This document shows positions 24,901 to 36,000 of a stretch of DNA of 60,434 nt, in pieces. Both the position numbers and the translations under genes were made by a program. The stretch comes from Bugula neritina. Its lineage: Eukaryota; Bryozoa; Gymnolaemata; Cheilostomatida; Bugulidae. The stretch lies in assembly GCA_964035545.1 (NCBI GenBank), contig CAXIUT010000156.1, forward strand, positions 1 to 60,434, read 5' to 3'. The notes under the pieces were generated by a model, which saw only the letters and a program-made list of their open reading frames with translations, made no database searches and was not told where the DNA came from. The first letter of the stretch is position 1. The number at the start of each line of letters is the position of its first letter.

Positions 24901-27803
24901 AAGGCGCATTGTTGTTTATCTAGATTAGTGGTCATGATTTTCCTAGAATTATAAGTCAAATTATCAATCCTAGTTTAAAAAGACATTAAAGTCATGGATA
25001 TTTGTAAATTCTAATATAAGATAAATATATCCCTTATAATAATAATTTTAAAATGTATCTTTTCACTACTTCTCAAAGAGATTAATTTTCTATCTAACTA
25101 ATCAGCAAAGTAACAACTGTCAACTTTTCTATAACCTTTAAATAACTCTAATAACAACTCATAAACCTGGTTATTTCGATAGAATATCCATAAGAAAATT
25201 AATAATTAGAATAAATCAATAAAATAAATATAAAAGATAATTTATAGCTCACAAGTATTGAGAAAAAGATATTAAATATATTTGCTTAATTGACAAATCC
25301 TTAATAAATATTAAAGACAGAATAGTTACTTCAAGTTTTATCTACTTCAAATCGTTTATATAATCAAATTCAAGCCAGAATATAAGAATCAAAATAGAAG
25401 CGAAAGATATTGTTATCTAGAAGATAAATATATCAAAAAAAATGTTCAAAAACTGCTAGATTATATTTCCAAATGCAAAAATTAAAAAAATTATCACCAT
25501 ATTATCAATTTTCATTTTAATGGTTCATATCATTATTCCATAAAAATGTAAACAACTTCAATGAAACCCTGGCTAGATAAATATCAAAAAGTCTACCAAA
25601 AAATTTAAAAGTTATAGCGCCTTTATTAATAGCCTAATCATAATACAATAAAATACCATTTGGCAATTTATTTAACCAATAAATATAAAAGAATAAATAT
25701 ATCTTAGAAAGATATGATTTAAAAGTACCAAAAATAAGATTATAAAGAATAATATCAAATATCAAGAAATCTAGTTTATAAACGTTAGATAGAATTGTTG
25801 CAGATAGTCCTTAAAAATTTGATTTAATGCTTACTTGTGGAATTGATGATATTATGGATGCTATTCCTGATTAATTTTCTAATATCTAATTTTTCCAAAA
25901 AATAGAACTCATCAATTGCTTTAGACCAGATTGTACCATAAAGTTATTGACAGATTGGCTGAATATCAACTTAGGTTCAGTTTTTTCAACCCAACTTATA
26001 AAACTAATGGACAACTCTCAATCTCACATACCGATAATGGTATACGAATAATCATAGAGTCAAGTTGATTCAGTAGAATACATAAATAAGTTATACTAGA
26101 TACTACATAAATAGAATAAAAAATCAATTTGTTACATAAATTCTAATAATAGTTCAATGTAAAGAATGAAGATATCTATTGAATCAGCTTATTCAAATGA
26201 TCAATGGGTTGTTTTAGAAGGTTTAGGTTAAATATATTAAGAACTAACTTCTTTTATTATATCATTTTTTTAGTATTCTGATTTCAAAAGAAAATAATAG
26301 TTTAAATTTTGGATTGTAGTTAATAATTTCTAACTAAAATCAGCTTCATAGAAATTAATAAAATTGTCAATGAAAGTTGTTTTCTAGTAAAATACATAAC
26401 TAATAAAAATGATCAGTAATACCTATACCTCAGAAGTACATAGTTTAATGAAGTTATAAGATAAAAGATAAATAAACAAAAAGAAATACATCTTAAATTA
26501 AATAATCATCTTTCATTATATGCTCAATTAAAAATACAAATATAAATAAAAATTATGGAACCAACCAAAATATTTCTAATTTTCAGATCTTACTCTCAAC
26601 AGCAAATATCTATACTTCACACAACCATAATAACTTAAAAAATTATACCCAGATATCGTTACTAATATTTTATACGGAGGAAAAGTTACAGATCAACACG
26701 ATATTGATACAATTAGACTACATATACAATAAACTATCAAAGCAACCAATTTAGATAGAACATATTTCTGGCAAACTGTCTGGGCTGACGATAAATTCCC
26801 AAAAAATCAACATTAACACGAACACTACATCAGAACCAACGTTTTCAATAAAAGCAGTCAACTCTTTAAAAGTATATTTGAACAATATGGAATCAGCTCT
26901 TTTGTCATTAATAGCAAAAAACAACAATAATATAGAATTATATCTAATTTCTATAATTCAGTCAAACATAACCTCAAAAAAGATAACATCCTTTCGATAA
27001 CTAAATAAAAATTAAGATAAATAAATTAGAAAATAAATAAAAAATTATATAAATTTAATACCTCATTCAGCAATGAACCACTAAATCCGTTCCATTATTA
27101 TTTGCTTGATTAGCAACAATACAATCTATCAAAAATGAATAAAATAAACTAGTAAATAAAATTCTACCTAAATATTGAATAAATATTTACAAAATAACAA
27201 TAATAATGGTGCTAGTCAATTATCAACAGTAATATTCCTCAATCTTGGAATGTAAAGACCATTATGAAACTAAATTCCTGGATAGATTTCTTTCTGGAAA
27301 GCTATACGTTTATATTTGATCTGAATTATGATGTTATCAATGTCAAAAATTAAGGTAAAGATATCAGTAGAATATATCCGCTTTAACTATGCCATCATTT
27401 CTCTATTTTCTGTTAATGTATCATGAAACTTAATAATAGTAGCTTTTAAACTCACTAGATGTTCTGGTAACCTTTAAAAGTAGATCAAATAAGCAATAAT
27501 TTTGGAATTAAAGTTGATAGATGGTATCTCTGGAACGCATAATTTAATCAAGTAATAGTCCCTCTCAAAGAAGGAAACATCAAATAATACTACTATTCTC
27601 CTCTTCCAAGAGGAACCTTGACTGTTATCGAAAAAAGCTAATTAAAAAAACAAAATAACTTCTCATCAGTTTCAGTATACAACCATTCATTCGAATATGG
27701 AGACTGTCCCACTGTAATAGCTAAAATATACTTACCAATCAAAATCGCATAAGACAAAGAATGGCTCAATAGAATGAGAGTACATTTGACCCTTAGCGTA
27801 TGA
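15990..27803 (+). CDS. Axonemal-type dynein heavy chain, divergent
   Basis: 3937 residues; start, AAA1 to AAA4 and stop (TGA 27801-27803) are all in one frame, so I see no intron. AAA1 has GPAGTGKS at residue 1395, then ETTKDIGR, YNCSESLN and Walker B CFDEFNR. The other P-loops are unusual: AAA2 GDIFSGKKT (1655), AAA3 GPLNSGKSS (1951) and AAA4 GLPKCGKK (2292). AAA3 has a Walker-B-like VFADDINLPE. The C-terminus (residues ~3900-3937, with IYLPIK) resembles the end of other heavy chains, so the gene is full length. The long Lys/Gln/Glu-rich regions are tail and stalk. An inner-arm, single-headed type is my inference from length and divergence. The stop lies only 58 bp from the telomere array. 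Confidence 0.92.
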
Positions 27804-27860
27804 TTTAATCAATTTATAATCATTATATATAAATCTTATTTATCATATTTCAATTTCTAA

Positions 27861-28020
27861 GGGGTTGGGGTTGGGGTTGGGGTTGGGGTTGGGGTTGGGG
27901 TTGGGGTTGGGGTTGGGGTTGGGGTTGGGGTTGGGGTTGGGGTTGGGGTTGGGGTTGGGGTTGGGGTTGGGGTTGGGGTTGGGGTTGGGGTTGGGGTTGG
28001 GGTTGGGGTTGGGGTTGGGT
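27861..28020. repeat. Right telomere of chromosome 1, now internal
   Basis: About 26.5 perfect GGGGTT units on the + strand, the correct orientation for a right chromosome end. Non-telomeric sequence follows directly (GGGT then GTTTCC), which a true end would not have. Apparent Gly-Leu, Asn-Pro and Gln-Pro ORFs across it are artefacts of the repeat. Confidence 0.95.
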
Positions 28021-28837
28021 GTTTCCATCGCAAATCTGAATCAACTGGATCTATGTCTTTTAATTAAGAGTTTTAGTATCGGATTCGATACGTTCTACAC
28101 GAAGCATCTGCAGATCAATAGATCTAATAGGAGAATCAGCCAAATCAATGATAATATGGCCATTGAGATCATCATTGAAAAAAATAGTTTAACTTTCAAG
28201 TTATCCTCTTATTTTAAAAACAGGTATTTTTCCTTTTTCTCCCTTAACATCACCAGAAACAACCATGAAATTCTTCTTTTTAGGATAAATAAACTGATCA
28301 ATAGCATCTCTTCCTGCTTTAGGTACCTGAACATAAAAAGGAGCATCTTCTTCAATTTTACTTTCTTTTGTAATTTTCACAGTTATCTTAACCGTGTAAT
28401 TTATAGATAAATATACTCCAATATAAGTTTAAAGATATTTATGCTCTCCTTTCTACAATTTGAATTTAAAAGGAATCTTCGTGTCTTATGTACTTGATAG
28501 TAATAGAAATACAGAGTTTTTGTTTTTGTTAGAATTAGATCAGATATTTTTATGATAGTTATCGGATTTGTTTTTCTGGCAATCTCTTCTGTTTCAGGTT
28601 TACTTTGCCTGCTTTGAACTATGACTCCTCCCCAAATATTTAGCGATATACTGTCCACATCTATAACAAATTTTGAGTTTTTAGTATGGGAAAGAAAGAT
28701 TGAACCTGTCACAGTTTACTATGTTAAAGAGATAGTACCTATGGCTTGTAAGTAGCATTACTACGATCAAATTTGCATTATATTTTATATGTTTCCTGAA
28801 ATGGGTTTGATTGAGGAGTATTTTTTAAGGAATTCAT
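28021..28837 (-). CDS. VPS26C: VPS26C (DSCR3-like) retriever subunit, 3' end missing
   Basis: Starts at 28837 (MNSLKNTPQSNPFQETYKIE). Removing two 20-nt introns (28719-28738, 28493-28512) gives about 259 residues before the frame runs into telomere repeat. Arrestin-fold blocks match VPS26C: ETYIGVYLSINYTVKI in the first half and, in the second, IRSIDLQMLRVERIES then TEIQLIQICDGN. A TAG codon encodes the conserved Glu of T-E-I-Q. VPS26C is the arrestin-like subunit of retriever, which recycles membrane cargo from endosomes. The last ~40-60 residues of the family are missing; the break is at the junction with the array at 28020. The start codon is only 38 bp from the next telomere array. Confidence 0.85.
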
Positions 28838-28875
28838 TGGTTATTAGATATTAATATCCATATAAGATCATATTT

Positions 28876-28962
28876 GGGGTTGGGGTTGGGGTTGGGGTTG
28901 GGGTTGGGGTTGGGGTTGGGGTTGGGGTTGGGGTTGGGGTTGGGGTTGGGGTTGGGGTTGGG
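28876..28962. repeat. Right-end telomere repeat before the gap
   Basis: Perfect GGGGTT units running into the N gap; correct orientation for the right end of the VPS26C-bearing piece. Confidence 0.95.
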
Positions 28963-29162
28963 NNNNNNNNNNNNNNNNNNNNNNNNNNNNNNNNNNNNNN
29001 NNNNNNNNNNNNNNNNNNNNNNNNNNNNNNNNNNNNNNNNNNNNNNNNNNNNNNNNNNNNNNNNNNNNNNNNNNNNNNNNNNNNNNNNNNNNNNNNNNNN
29101 NNNNNNNNNNNNNNNNNNNNNNNNNNNNNNNNNNNNNNNNNNNNNNNNNNNNNNNNNNNNNN
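28963..29162. other. Assembly gap, 200 N
   Basis: Exactly 200 N between a right telomere and a left telomere. It is a scaffold join of two chromosome ends, not missing internal sequence. Confidence 0.99.
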
Positions 29163-29225
29163 CCCAACCCCAACCCCAACCCCAACCCCAACCCCAACCC
29201 CAACCCCAACCCCAACCCCAACCCC
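29163..29225. repeat. Left telomere of piece 3
   Basis: CCCCAA units on the + strand from the end of the N gap to 29225; correct for a left chromosome end. Confidence 0.95.
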
Positions 29226-29529
29226 TTGATACTTTATATGATATAAAATAGGTATTTAGACAATCATAACTATCATAAATAAGTGTAAAATCTGCAAAGT
29301 AAATGAATCTATGTTTTCTATAATTGAGTAATAAAGATAAAAAGAATCGTTCCCACGAATTGATAGCAGAAAATTGATTGAATATTGCAAAGAGTATACT
29401 CAGCGAGAAGATTAAATATCATTTAGTCATTTGATTGTCTGTCATCATCTTCATTATTAATATCTATTATAAATTTAATTTTAAATTAAAGGCTGTAAGT
29501 TGATAAATACTAAAATATGACCATAAATA
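29226..29529. other. Subtelomeric spacer, no gene seen
   Basis: About 300 bp of AT-rich sequence between the telomere and the stop of the armadillo-like gene. It must contain that gene's 3' UTR; I see no other feature. Confidence 0.5.
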
Positions 29530-30914
29530 TCACATCATTTCAGTGTCATTTATTTAAGACAATTTCCCTAAAATATATTCTAACAAGTAACTTGCTTTCT
29601 GACTAACACTTTGATTTTTAGACTAACCTAAATCTTCCAGTTCTTTTAAAATTCTATGCTTCTATAAATCAAATACTATCTTTGGATCTTTCTCACTAGC
29701 TACAACCATTCTCTGTAAAACAGCCAAAACATCTTTCTGAATACTTATAGAAGAATTCTCGTCAAGTGCACTACTGATAACTCTCCACATTAGATCTTTA
29801 TTTATTGGCAACTGAGAAGCAATATTAAACAATCTTTTGAAAGTGTCTTCATCATCCATCTGGAAAAGCAACTTTTCCCAAATATTTTATTCAATCGGAA
29901 TTAATTCTCTTTGATGCTGCGATGACATTAATCTTTCAATGATGAAAGAGACAACTCTATATAGTTTGCTAAGTTTGATACCTGAAACAATACAAGTTAC
30001 ATAGTCGATTCCTTGATGAGGTGATAGTTGGTAGACAGTAGCAAGTAAATTCTGAAGATAATTACTCTCAAAATCTGCCTCTTTAACAAGCATATTAATC
30101 AATCCAATATAACTTTATGCTATCTGAATTCCTAGTACTTTAACGCATTAGAAAAAGATACCAAAAGATGGCTTCAAAAATATTTTTTTCTATATAACTG
30201 ATATGATGAAACTAAATATCTCTAATTTTTAAGCTTTATAATCAAAAATTGATTCTTTCATCATGATAATACTCTCAAGGATACTAAGTATATATGAATA
30301 AAATTTTTAACCTTCTCCCTTATTCTCAGCCTATGGATCAATTGAATTATTTGCCCTTATTACAAACTGCTCCAACAAAATTTTATATCCATTACCTGCA
30401 GCTAGCACTTCACAATAGTCTTCTTTAGCATTAGAAAAAGATGTCAGAATATACACACATAAAGACGATAACTAATAGTTTTTAGCATGATTAAGCAAAT
30501 ATTCAAGAAGACCATAGTTATACATCCTTTCAAAAATATCAATACTATGATTTTTCTATGACATTTTAACCACTAGATACGATATAATTTGAAAACACTC
30601 TTTTAACCAGATACTATCTTTGATAAATTACATTATATGGAAAATAAGTCCAAGTTCAATCAACTTCATCACTTCTGCATAAAAGTTTACCCCATTAATT
30701 ATCTTTATGATCTCTTAGAATGTTTATTGTAAATGATTTCTATCTTTGAGATTGGCAATCAAATTTTGGATTTATGAATTATGTTGATAATTTTACATTA
30801 GTTTCATACGCTCTTTCAAGAAAAATGATTATTTTTCTATATGAAGGAATATGTACAATATTTACGAATCTACTGACGGATCTGTGAACGTTTCTGGTTG
30901 ATGGCAGAAGACAT
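29530..30914 (-). CDS. Armadillo-repeat protein, importin-alpha-like
   Basis: 454 residues after one 20-nt intron (30837-30856). The N-terminus is short and basic, with NQKRSQIRQQIRKY and FLKERMKL, which resembles an importin-beta-binding (IBB) segment. The rest is all-helical with repeated Leu/Ile heptads typical of armadillo/HEAT folds, for example VISSALDENSSISIQKDVL and VLQRMVVAS in the last third. Importin alpha normally reads nuclear localisation signals with conserved Trp/Asn ladders; I do not see that ladder, so it may be a divergent importin alpha or another ARM protein. Downstream of it is the telomere, upstream (71 bp) is the ABCG stop. Confidence 0.6.
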
Positions 30915-30985
30915 AGGGGAATTAATTATAATTTATAAGAATTACCTCCAAAATAAATAATTTAAATAATATATCTCTTTTTCAA

Positions 30986-32901
30986 TCATTCCTTTTCATT
31001 GATCTTAACTTTTGATACTGGCTATTAGTCATCTATCTTATGCATTTTTGTTCTCTTAGGATTTGAAATGATTTGCATGCAAATAATTGCCACAATTCTT
31101 AACAAAACTCCCATTCCTAGCAAAATAAATATATTATCCAATAATCCAACAGGAGTTCGAGGTACATACTTAGTTCCAACATTTATAGCATCTATTCCTG
31201 CCTGGAAGCCATATTTGAAAGGAGACATATACATTATCGGATAGAATATAACTCTAATATCTGAATACTCACTTAGATCAATGAAAAATCCTCCCAAAAG
31301 CATAAATGGAATAATCAAAACTGGCACCAAAGCCATAGCTGTCTCAAGTTTAGGTATCAGCGCGGCATATACCAAACCATAACTTGCTGCACAAAAATAT
31401 ACTGAATTGACCATAAGAGTCAATTTAATCATTTAGAGAAAAGTTTGCTAACCAAAGTTAGTAGCCCAATAAACTATGATTACACCAACAGTTGGGTAAA
31501 TCAGTTCGAATGGGAAACTAATGCCAGTTCTGGCAATAAAGTATGTAGCAGTTTTATAACTTTTACTGAAACGTTCTCTCAGAAAAACAGGTCTTTAGTT
31601 CGAAAAAGTAGCAAGAGTTCCTTGAATACCTGCAAAACAAAACGAGGAAACAAGAAAGAAGATGACTCCTCTGATATTTTGTAACTTTTCAATATTAAAA
31701 CTATCAATAACAGCATCTCCGATCTAAATAAAGAAATAAATACATTTCCAAAGACAAGTAAGATAATAATTGATGTAAATACTGATTGAATTGTTTTAAA
31801 CAATACATCCATAGGATTTCTTAGCTGACAAATCAATGATCGAATGGTTATAAGATATAGTTAATAGAAAATTGATATAGTTTATTGGTTTTTTATTTGA
31901 ACTGTCTTATAATAAGGGTTCTAGATGAATTAGTAGTATTTTGACTCATGATAGAACTTCTCAAATTGAATTATTTTCTAGTCATGTTTTCTTTTACCTT
32001 ATTAATAGGATTAGTTCTATTAAAGATCTTCAGCTTCAGTGACACTCATCATATCTAAATAAAATTCAGAAGCATTCATTAACTCAGGACATTTATGACC
32101 TTGCCTTTAGAAGTGAATATATGCCTATTCTGCCTGTCCAAGATAAATACATCTTCCATCAACTAGAAGCATCAATCGATCAAATTCACAAAAAAGTTCA
32201 GAAGATGGCTGATGGATCGTAGAGATTACAGTTTTTCCTTGTGAAGCCAAATTTTTAAGAAGCTGAATTACTTGAAGAGCTGTAGTAGAATCAAGACCAG
32301 TTGTTGGCTCATCAAGATAAATAATACTCGGATTTGTTATCAACTCTACACCAATAGAAGTTCTTTTCCTTTCACCTCCACTCAGACCTTTGATAAATAC
32401 ATTTCCAACTTTAGTATCAGCACAATTAATAAGTCCAAGTTGCTTAATAAGGTCTTCGATAATTCTAGTTTTTTAGGTCTTGCTCACAATCATTCTGAGA
32501 TTACATGCAAACTCAAAACATTATCGAGGAGTCAAAGTAGCTAGTAGAGCATCTTATTGCATGACATAGCCAATTTACTTACAATATGGTTAAATAGATG
32601 GAATAGATTGACTATTTAAATGCATTTCTCCTTCAACTGTTAAATTTTATGACATAAGTCTTCCTGATAGAAAATTAAGAAGAGTAGTTTTGCCTGAACC
32701 TGATGGTCCCAAAATAGCTGTAAAAGTTGAATCTTTTATTAATCCTTGTTGTCGATGTAGAATGGTTTTAGTTTCAGCCTTAACCTTTGCATCTATTTTC
32801 ACATCATAGTAGATTTATATTTTTTGAGACTCTTAGAGGAATGAAGATGACTGACTACTGATTAACTTTTCATCTTTACCACTTTTAGACTTACGAGGCA
32901 T
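30986..32901 (-). CDS. ABCG-family half transporter
   Basis: 631 residues after one 20-nt intron (31724-31743). The nucleotide-binding domain comes first: Walker A GPSGSGKTT at residues 65-73, the ABCG-type block IGYVMQ-E-DALLATLTPR-E (the two E are TAA codons), signature LSGGERKR, Walker B IIYLDEPTTGLD and STIHQPSSE. A membrane domain follows with about six hydrophobic helices in the order seen in ABCG half transporters (RNPMD just before helix 1; RPVFLRERFSKSY between helices). ABCG proteins dimerise and move lipids or xenobiotics; the substrate is not predictable. It is divergent from the kinesin gene, with a 185 bp spacer. Confidence 0.93.
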
Positions 32902-33086
32902 ATTAAGATAGTTTTAGTAAAATAAATATGATATCATACTGACTTAATTCGGCAATAAATCAAAATTTAGCTATAAACTTCTTCTAAATTTTATTTTAGT
33001 GAATTATCTAAATATGATTATATACCTAAGATATAAGTTTTGACTAAAATAGTGTTATTCTGAAATTATATTCAATTCAAACTAAT
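32902..33086. promoter_or_regulatory. Divergent intergenic promoter region
   Basis: 185 bp AT-rich spacer between outward-facing ABCG and kinesin genes. No motif is claimed. Confidence 0.45.
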
Positions 33087-36000
33087 ATGGAGATAGAATC
33101 AGAGTGTGGAGATAAAAGAAACGCCAAAAATAGAGTTAAAGTTGGTCTTAGAGTTCGACCCATGATCCAACGCTAGTTAATACACAACGAACGTACTTGT
33201 ATAGATTTGCCCTCCAAAAAATAAATTATCATTGGCAATGAAAGAAGCTTCAAATTCGATCATGTTTTTGATCATTCTTCACATCAAAAAGATATCTATG
33301 AAAATTGCGTTAAAGATCTTGTTATTGGATGTTTTGAAGGCTACAATGCAGCTGTTCTTGCATATGGACAAACTGGAAGTATATATTTAACTATTTAGGT
33401 GGTAAAACCTACACGATGGGGACTAGTACAATCAATATGGAATGTAGCTAAGAAGGAATCATTCCAAGAGTTATTTAATAAGTCTTTAGTGAAATTTAAA
33501 AAAGAAAAAATGAGGCATAATTTTCAATCAAAGCTTCTTTTCTTGAAATTTACAATGAACAAATCATCGATTTACTTTAGAATCACAAAAACATACGAAT
33601 CAAAGATAATGGTGTTTCTATCAGAGAAGAAAAAGATGGTTCTATCAGTATCACTGGAGTAAACTAGTAAACTGTAACATAGGCATCATAAATGATTGGA
33701 CTATTATAAAAAGGTAGTATTAATAGAACCACTGCAGCCACTCTAATGAATGACTCCTCTTCTAGGTCTCATGCCATCTTTACGATTTTTATTTAACAAA
33801 ATCCCCTTAATCAAACAGATGAAGGCTTTATCACTGCTAAATTTTTCTTTGTTGATTTAGCAGGATCATAAAGATGTAAGAAAACAGGAGCATCTGGAGT
33901 TACTATGAAGTAAGGTATCAACATCAATCTAGGACTTCTTGAATTAGGAAATGTGATATCAGCTTTAGCTTTTGATAAGAAATAACCTCAATTTATATCA
34001 TATAGAAATTCAAAATTGACCAGAATTCTTCAAGATAGCTTAGGTGGTAACTCTAATACTTATATGATAGCTTGTATTAGTCCATCTGATTCAAATTATT
34101 AATAGAGTTTAAACACTCTAAAATATGCAAGCAAAGCTATGAATATAAAAAATAAACCTGTCATAAATAGAGATCCTCATTCTGCTATGGTTAATCAGCT
34201 CAGACAGAAAATAAAAGAACTTGAATAAGAAAATATAAAGCTTAGAGATTTACTTAAAGGAGAAGGAATACATTTCTAATCTATTATTAAAGAAATTCGA
34301 CCAAACAATGATTAAATGATCAAGAAGATGCAATTATAGATGATGCTTTGTGAAAAAAAGAATTAAAAGTTGTTTATTGATTTAAAAGAAGAGAAGAAAC
34401 GGAAAAATAATATCTAAATTAAAAATTACGAGATATAAAGATAAAGAGATATTCTTAAATCAACTTTAGAACAGCTTAAACTAAGTCATCCTTAAATTCA
34501 TATTTAAAGTGAAGATTATAGTGGTCGTCAAAATATACCTTTAATTGAAAATTATCTCTTTAAGATCCAACAATTACAATAATAAATGCATTAAAAATAA
34601 AAGAGAAATAACTAATTATTTATTTAATGCAAAAAATTACATTAATTAACAAAAAAAGATGAACAACTTTTATTAAAGAAAAATTAAAGCCTCTATAAGT
34701 TAAATAAATAGAATAAAATTTTACGAAAAAATATCAATTAACTAAAAAAATAAGTATACAAAGCTAATCATATTTAATAATGTGATTAATAAGATTAATA
34801 AGATTCTGAAAATGAACAACTTTCAGTAATAAGTGAAGTAATGTAAGATGAACAACTAGAACATGATGAATCTTTCAATAGATAAGTATCAGCATTTAGT
34901 ATAAGAGAATAAAGAATGCAGACATAGATCAAATCAGTATAAGAAAATATCTATGAGAAATAATCTATTTTGAAAGATATGGCTCAAGAACAAATGGAAT
35001 TAGAAATGCAATTAATTTTATAAATGAAATAAAAATATCATAAAAAAATATGTTAAATATAAAATGAGAAAAATAATCTTGTAAAACAACAAAGATCATA
35101 AATTAATATCAATGCTACGAATAAATTATCTCAAAAAATAGATTCTCTTTAAATATAATTAAGATAATATAGAACTAAAGTTAAAGAACAAAAGCAAATG
35201 GAAATCAAAGTTAATAATCAGAATAATACTATTAAAAATTTAGGAAGTTAAATAAAAAACTTTAAATTACAAAAAATTTAATTAAATAGAAAATTAAAAG
35301 AAGATAAATAAAACTTTCAAAAGTTTAAACAAAAAAGAACTCAAGAATTATTTTTAGCCAAAAAATAAAATGCAAGAAAAGATGTTCAAATCAGAAAACT
35401 AACAAATTAAAATAAAAAAAAATCTATTACAGTACTTAAAAAAGCATAATAAATAAAGAAAATAAAGAAAGTAAATGATACATTAAAAAAACTATTAAAA
35501 CCTCATAAAATAAAGACAAACAGGTCTTCAACTCATAGCGATAGAGGTAATAAAAAAGAAATGGTTCCAATGGATATCTAGAACAAAGAAATATAGCATC
35601 TAGTAACATAATGTTTAAGGAATATGTTACTTAATATAGATAGAGATTTTTAAATAGCTAGATATTCAAAACAGTGTTAAGAAATTAATAATGAACTTGA
35701 TACCTTAGTTAGAGAAGAGTCTAATTTGAACTTAAAAATATAGAAACTCCAAATTCAAGATGATGAATTTGATTTTGATCATATTTAGAAAGAAATATAA
35801 AAACATAAAATAGATTCTAAAATGAAATCACAAATATCAGAATTAAGAGATAGAATAGGCAGTCTGTAATAAAATTTATAATTTTGTCAAAGGAAATATT
35901 CATAAATTCTTGAAGATTCTAACTCAAGATATCAATATTCTTATGAAACAGCCATATTGTACAATAATAAATATGATAATATCAACACTTTTAGAGATAT

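Noticed and set aside
27843-28044. Long Asn-Pro, Gln-Pro and Gly-Leu dipeptide-repeat ORFs
   Set aside because: They are translations of the telomere array in different frames, not genes.
28868-29251. Dipeptide ORFs spanning the N gap
   Set aside because: Telomere repeats plus unknown bases; no coding content.
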